Assembly: GCF_014356525.2 (NCBI RefSeq)
Contig: NC_052505.1
Location: forward strand, 53,682,379 to 53,746,378
Length of the DNA stretch: 64,000 nt
From: Nilaparvata lugens
Lineage: Eukaryota; Arthropoda; Insecta; Hemiptera; Delphacidae
Direction: 5' to 3'
Under the pieces are notes generated by a model. The model was not told the DNA's origin, made no database searches, and saw only the letters and a program-made list of their open reading frames with translations. This document shows positions 58,751 through 64,000 of this stretch, in pieces; the stretch's first letter is position 1; each line of letters opens with the position of its first letter. Both the position numbers and the translations under genes were made by a program.

Positions 58751-59660
58751 TTATGCTAGAAACACAGCAATTACGAGAAGGAAACCACAATACTTATCCA
58801 TCGTTTCCTCCACGGCACATGAGGCAAGGTTATCTCTTACACGGCAATCTGTCATCAACATTTCACAACTTCTACAGGAGTGATTGGACAAAACGGGCAC
58901 TTTGTTGGAGACTAAGCTATTTTCGAAGACTACTTGATAAATTTTTCCTCTCCTATCAATAGAATGACAACATTCAAATGGCAAAAGCAGGTACACTGTA
59001 CCACAGATAAAAAATTCCAAGTTTCGTTAGAAAAATTACTTTTGACTGCTGCTATTTCAAATGTCTCATGCTTCATTGCTCAACCCTGCGCTTATTGAAA
59101 TCGAAAACTTGTTGTTTTTGCAACATACATTTGAAACCATATCTCTGCTCTCATCGGCTGCCAAGGTTTTCCAGGTGTAAGGGGATGAGAGACAGTGTGT
59201 GAGAGTGGGAGGAGGTTCAGTAAAAAGGGGTTAACTAACCAGCAGACCACATCATCATCATCGGAGACTGCAGTCTTATCTCGGCCATTGGCGGCTGTAT
59301 GAGCAATGTTGCGAGCATTTCCAGATGAGCAAACATCCCCAGCTCCAGGAGGATCCAACTGGTCGAGAAGTCTAGCTCCGGCAAAATTTCTGCTACACCG
59401 TCCTGCTCACCATCATTCCCCTCCCTACACTAAAGCGCTGCCTCTATTAATCAACGTGATTAATGAAGGCGTAGTCTTATTTTTATTTCTGCCGCTGGCG
59501 TCTAAAAATTCTCGGATCACTTTCTTCTTCAAATCGGTTGTTGCCTCAAATTTCTTACAGCCTTCCCTTCCTCCACCCAACCATTACTCACTCCATCAAG
59601 GCTGTTGCATACAATCCGGAAAAGTTCACTCTACCACCGCTTGTTGGGGATGAGGGGGAA
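58751..59660. other. Moderately GC-rich stretch with overlapping open frames
   Basis: Frames 58751-59020 (minus, 89 codons, eight cysteines), 59092-59358 (minus) and 59306-59653 (plus) overlap in a stretch of raised GC. None has a known domain. The cysteine-rich first frame could be an exon, but no splice sites clearly bound it. Confidence 0.25.
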
Positions 59661-59833
59661 GTTTTGTATGTAAGTTGCTCTTGATTGGGAACACTGGGCG
59701 CTGGAAAGATAATAGAACAGAGTTAGTGAAATGCACTTCAACATTGGTTGAATAGGACAGAAGGTTACTACTATTCATACAGAATGTTGACATCTCAAAT
59801 TAAACAATACAGCTATTCAGAGTTTCTCTGCAA

Positions 59834-59915
59834 TTGTCAGCATTGATTGAATGAGGGACGATTATGTGATGGAATGTTAAGGAATGCTGACAGTTCGAAG
59901 TTGATCTAAACATGT
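59834..59915. mobile_element. Short foldback element, family J
   Basis: ATTGTCAGCATTGATTGAAT and GGAATGCTGACAGTTCGAAG form the two inverted arms around a short centre. Confidence 0.45.
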
Positions 59916-60249
59916 GATACTCTAGCCATATCGTACTCTGCGGGAGAACTAGATCCATAATACACTGACAGATTATGTTACAGTTACACTATAGAGAAAA
60001 CATGACATAATACAGGCAGAGAGTGAAGAATGTAGATTCTATTCACTCCACATTAGTATATAACATTTTATAGTCATTGACTGCAGGTAACCGAAAATAG
60101 CAGTAAATTGTTTTTAAAGGTATATTAATATATATATATTTTTGAATTTTTCACAATACAACCATATCTCCTTTCTTATATTATGTGAATTGTCTCATCT
60201 GGATTGAGGATTGTATGGAATAAAATCAATATCATGGAATTCAATTGTC

Positions 60250-60420
60250 AAAACGATTGAATCAATTCAATTTAAATTTATGGAGATTCATATTGGAATC
60301 CCACTCCAATATTTATGATATGGGAGTGGATTCCTCGACCAGAACATGTGAAATGAGCCACAATTAATTCTATACTGATTGCTTTGAATGTACTCTTATG
60401 TATTGTCACGATATCCTTCT
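60250..60420 (+). mobile_element. Old remnant of family C
   Basis: Follows the C-family order around ATATTTATGATA...GAAATGAGCCACAATTAATT...TGTACTCTTATGTAT, but with heavy divergence. Confidence 0.35.
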
Positions 60421-61537
60421 TTTTAAGGAACTAAAATTGATAAATAAATTATAGGAAATCAAATTATAGAAAATAGAAATATTTCTATCATGAGAAGCTG
60501 TTGTAAACCAATACAAGACCTAGCTAACATAACTACTGCTATTATCTCACCTTATATTTATAATGTTTCACTATGTATCTTTTCTTGTATGTCATTTATA
60601 TATAATAATAAATTTATTGTGCACTCTTTTCCATATTAAATTATTGTTGTGAATAGGAACTATTAGAAAACTAACCTCATTTAGTGAACATGTTTTTAAA
60701 ATATGTCAAAGGGGCACAGCCTCATAAATTATTTACCTGTCAATAAGACGAGAAGAATGTTCTTTATTTTTCATATTTGAATTTATAAAATATCTTGAAG
60801 ATGTCGAATTTGAAAATATTGAAAGACAACATGCAATAAAATAAATAAATTAAAGTAGTGTCTACTCACCGGTATATAGTAGTTGAATTATTGTTATAAG
60901 CAGACAATCACCTGTCAAGCGCCTATCTTTGTACCGTTATTATCAAAATTAGCCTCCCTTACTATTGCTTTATTTTCTTTCGTAGACTTAAAATTTATTT
61001 ATTGTAATTATTTTTTATTTCCTCGCACTTCACATCACTGTATCACATTGCTTGTGCCAATGTTATCGTAGGTCAGTGATTCTTGTAATCACCACGTGAA
61101 TTTGATGTCTGATAAGGGAGAAGCTAGCTTCATACGGTATGTTCTAGTGATAAGAGGTTCGACTTTTGTTTGTATTAAAAAATATCCCGGTTTCAAGTTT
61201 ATGTAAATTGCTGATTTTGAATCACTACATCTGGGAACTACTTTCTTTATTTGCAAACGTCATTGTGACGAAAGCCATTTTGAATTAATTCAACGTATCA
61301 GAAGCCCAGATTTGATTATTCAAGGGTGTATGAACTGAAGTATCTTGAAAAATAACCACTTCCGAGATGATCATCTAGCGGTAGACAACCATGGTTGAAT
61401 GTTCCCCGTTTAATTGTTTTAAATGTTAAAGTAAATGTCTCAAATAATTGTAAATCAGCACCAAATACCGTCTCTTATATATTTCTTGATTAATTATGGA
61501 GTGAAGTGAAATATAAAAAATTAAAACGTCACCGAAC
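60421..61537. other. No gene recognised
   Basis: AT-rich. A short (AAATAAAT) tail-like run is near 60838-60855. Confidence 0.4.
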
Positions 61538-61619
61538 TTAGCCGCCGACACTCTGCCTGTGCCACAACGTGTGCGATCCATATCCGAGGTCCAGTCAATA
61601 TTCATCCGAAGACATCGAG
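61538..61619 (+). CDS. Candidate small exon
   Basis: Acceptor-like GAACTTAG, 82 bases of distinctly higher GC, then a strong donor GTGAGT (61620). All three frames are open; the most protein-like reads TLPVPQRVRSISEVQSIF. It could equally be a non-coding 5' exon of a gene starting at 61735. The antisense frame (61426-61689) is also open. Confidence 0.25.
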
Positions 61620-61734
61620 TGAGTAATTTCATTTCATCATTTTGTATTGGGCCCAATGCACAGTGCAGTGCATCGATAAAATATAACAAAGTGCTAACGA
61701 CGAATTATTTGAAACTGAGAGTCTCCGACAATAC

Positions 61735-61965
61735 ATGAAATTTGTATTAATTGTAATCTCATCTCTTGCTTTCCACGCCAGCCCCCTGAGTCTCAGTCGC
61801 TCAAGGCTGGTAATTAATTTATTTTTAAAATATTATCAAATCTCTCCAATTCAATATCTGGACTTTGTTCAATCAAATATCCTGCTAAAAACTTTAAATA
61901 TAGTAGCTCTTCAAATTATCATCACAGTGTTGAATGTGTTGCACACATTAGACTGTGATTCTTAG
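61735..61965 (+). CDS. Candidate signal-peptide exon
   Basis: An ATG at 61735 opens MKFVLIVISSLAFHASPLSL, a strong signal-peptide profile. A donor GTAATT at 61810 follows 25 codons in phase 0; unspliced, the frame runs to 76 codons. Upstream lies the possible 5' exon ending 61619. A matching acceptor may be the ATTAG near 61953, but the joined product is not convincing. Confidence 0.3.
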   Translation: MKFVLIVISSLAFHASPLSLSRSRLVINLFLKYYQISPIQYLDFVQSNILLKTLNIVALQIIITVLNVLHTLDCDS

Positions 61966-61971
61966 TATAAA

Positions 61972-62364
61972 GTGTGGATTTTTTGTGCGCATTATATTCG
62001 CAGTTTATTATCAACTTATAGCAATTCATTTTATCCCGTGTTTGGCAAACTCACAAGGTATAGTTATAAGACGAGCAAAGGTCTCCCTGAATTATATTCT
62101 TGGCTGTGGGAGTCAGCCGGAAGTGTTGAGCTGATTGATATATTCGCAAACGCCACGTTACACCACATTCCATCATTTGTGATTGGATATTATCTTTATA
62201 TATTTTTTGAGTTCTATGAAGACGGTGTAATCGAGTTGAAAGGAGAGAATAACTACCTCCCAGACCGATTACTCCGGACTCATTCCACTCTTTCTTTGTA
62301 TTGGCCATCCTGCTCCCGGGCGGAGGTGAACCTCAAACAACGTGGAGACCATTACAAGAGGTAA
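61972..62364 (+). CDS. Unrecognised 130-codon ORF, possible exon
   Basis: A long frame in a coding-like patch, ending at a donor-like AAGAG then GTAACC (about 62361). The residues include a hydrophobic stretch FVIGYYLYIFFEF (~70-82) that could be a membrane segment. No family recognised. It shares the strand with the signal-peptide exon just upstream. The antisense frame 62051-62308 is a shadow. Confidence 0.25.
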   Translation: MWIFCAHYIRSLLSTYSNSFYPVFGKLTRYSYKTSKGLPELYSWLWESAGSVELIDIFANATLHHIPSFVIGYYLYIFFEFYEDGVIELKGENNYLPDRLLRTHSTLSLYWPSCSRAEVNLKQRGDHYKR

Positions 62365-62399
62365 CCCCCAAGGAAGCCCATTACAGTATTTGATCCACG

Positions 62400-62720
62400 A
62401 AAGAAATAATCAGTGGAAGAGATTTGACAGTTTTAAACCTTTAGTCGAGTGAAATGATAAGTTGTAAGCGATAGGCTCTGCCAAGAATTCCAGAATAGGT
62501 ATGAGATCTATGGATACCAATCAACGAATTCCGAATCTCAATTTGGAATTTAATCTCAAATTGCAGCAAGCGAAAGCAAATATAACTTGATAACTGCAAA
62601 TCCGTTAACTGTCCGGAAACTATAAATTTGCCAATGAATAAAGCCGAAGTACACTCTCAGTTCGAAATTCCGCAAAATTCACTACAATTAGATTAGAATT
62701 CCACAGAGTACTTCCAAAAC
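62400..62720 (+). mobile_element. Old remnant of family C
   Basis: Matches the C body in order: AAGCGATAGGCTCTGCCAAG, CAATTTGGAATTTAATCTC, TTTGCCAATGAATAAAGCCG, then CCACAGAGTACTTCCAA. Diverged well beyond copies 2 and 3. Confidence 0.45.
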
Positions 62721-63079
62721 TCCAATTATTGTTTTGAATTTTTTGAAAGTTGATTATTCCATGACTTGACCCTACAATAATTGGATACTGCCATATTTAC
62801 CTCACACAGCACCGTAATGCACAGGCGCAGGTAACGCTTTTATTCAATCAAAAAAGAAATTCTGCTGTCAGAGATCGATCAATCTCTTAGTTCAACCATG
62901 ATGGGACCATATCAATAAATTTGTTGACAGGAGCCGATATTTAGATGGAATGAGAAGAACTGGCAACAAAAAATGGGAAGTAATATTCGTAGCCTACCAC
63001 ACTAATAAAGCACTAATCTCTACATCCATCATTCAGAGTGTAAACACACAAATTCATTTTAATCTCCTCCACTTTGTGA

Positions 63080-63325
63080 TCACACTAATTCAAGCCACCA
63101 GGCCAACAGGTGTGTTATGCTGACTCGACAATATTTATGGACAAGCTTTAAAAATGCGGTGACATCGATGATGCCATCTCTGTCCCCGATAAGCCAAAGC
63201 GCAACTTCGACGCGATGAGTTTTATCTCCGCTGGGAAATTCGGCTAATTCCGAAACCCAACTAGCTATGCTGGCGGCTATCACTCTAATCGCTCCTTTGC
63301 ATAGTGACATTCGTCGACATGTCAT
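63080..63325 (-). CDS. Unrecognised 81-codon ORF in a GC-rich patch
   Basis: ATG-initiated on the minus strand, with GC clearly above the neighbourhood. The product mixes a helix-like IRVIAASIASWVSELAEF (~13-30) with VEVALWLIGDRDGIIDV (~39-55). No known domain. It could be an exon, since the composition fits better than chance. Confidence 0.25.
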   Translation of the reverse strand: MTCRRMSLCKGAIRVIAASIASWVSELAEFPSGDKTHRVEVALWLIGDRDGIIDVTAFLKLVHKYCRVSITHLLAWWLELV

Positions 63326-64000
63326 TATGATTCGAAATTAAAGGGAAGTGCGAACAAAGAAACATTGTCAAGTGATTCAAATTCCAATAGGTCAGACAAT
63401 TTTCGAGACAAATGCTTCAAATTGTGAAAACAAACAACTTGAAATTGTCAACTTGACTGACCTATTGATTTTTTAGAGAAACTGATTCTGTTCGTTTCCA
63501 TTATCAATATTAGTGAACAAAAAGCTCGAACACCGTATAGGCTATGATATCAGTTCTGGATGTAGTCAATTTTTATAATTGGCCGTTAGATACACTCTCT
63601 CGATGAGATAGGCTATGACAATGGTCAAGACAAGACAGGCATTAAACAACAACAAATAAATATTCTTTATTCCAGAATAGGAGAGTGACAATGAAGGATA
63701 CGTCATGCAATATAAAAAACAGCAATTACAAGAATAAGAAATTCAACTACAAAGGAAAGTGGAAATTGGATTAAAAAAAAAAGCCTGAAGAGATTAAGTT
63801 TGAATTCACGGAAATGAATGAAAAAATAAATAGGGATTATTAATCTCAAGAAAAATCAACTCGTAGAAATAATAACTACCTCTAAATACTGAAACTATGT
63901 AATAATTACAAATGAAAACATGATTCAACTATCTTATCATGTGCAGAAATTTTTTTTTTTTCAAAATTATAACTTCTCCTAGATAATTTTTTATCAGAGT
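63326..64000. other. No gene recognised
   Basis: AT-rich. ACAACAACAAATAAATATTC near 63649 resembles a retroposon tail on the minus strand, but this is not established. Confidence 0.35.

Overview
This is a stretch of eukaryotic nuclear DNA, AT-rich (roughly two thirds A+T by eye), with no operon-like gene packing, no rRNA and no intact host gene that I can name. The non-LTR retrotransposon types, the very small Helitrons with TC...CTAG ends, many short inverted-repeat elements and short candidate introns fit an insect. Several repeat sequences feel like those of planthoppers or related Hemiptera, but that is an impression, not a search result. The one protein-coding locus of certain identity is a LINE on the minus strand (28047-31559). 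Its endonuclease and reverse transcriptase are both complete, but a one-base loss separates them.

Layout. 1-5.7 kb: inverted-repeat element B1, microsatellite-bearing element A1 and a Helitron-like copy C1. 5.7-11.2 kb: mostly featureless, with a 228-bp Helitron and a possible exon near 10.0-10.3 kb. 11.2-15.7 kb: nested repeats (A2, A3, insert I1 between 337-bp direct repeats, B2). 15.7-19.9 kb: retroposon 3' remnants and another A copy. 20-28 kb: sparse, with two candidate first exons (20.38 and 26.25 kb) and a dated LINE insertion at 23.24 kb. 28-31.6 kb: the LINE. 32.3-35.2 kb: a cluster of small elements, including a complete 238-bp Helitron, halves of a palindromic MITE, a tRNA-like sequence and a foldback element. 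36.28-41.99 kb: a 2.85-kb unit repeated head to tail. 42-47.5 kb: a retroposon tail, A5, I2 and a possible exon. 48-53.2 kb: short local repeats, a predicted two-exon secreted-protein gene (51506-51877, minus) and a CpG-dense stretch with a candidate first exon. 53-64 kb: sparse, with a palindromic MITE, foldback elements, old C-family remnants and coding-like islands at 61.5-62.4 and 63.1-63.3 kb.

How it fits together. The window reads as intergenic or large-intron DNA built up by repeated transposition. Several candidate exons combine an ATG, a hydrophobic start and a good splice donor, and would belong to genes whose remaining exons lie in or beyond the window. None was recognised by family. 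All exon calls are by eye from splice consensus, reading frame and local base composition, and should be treated as hypotheses. Element family letters (A, B, C, D, E, F, G, H, I, J) are labels of convenience for this window only.
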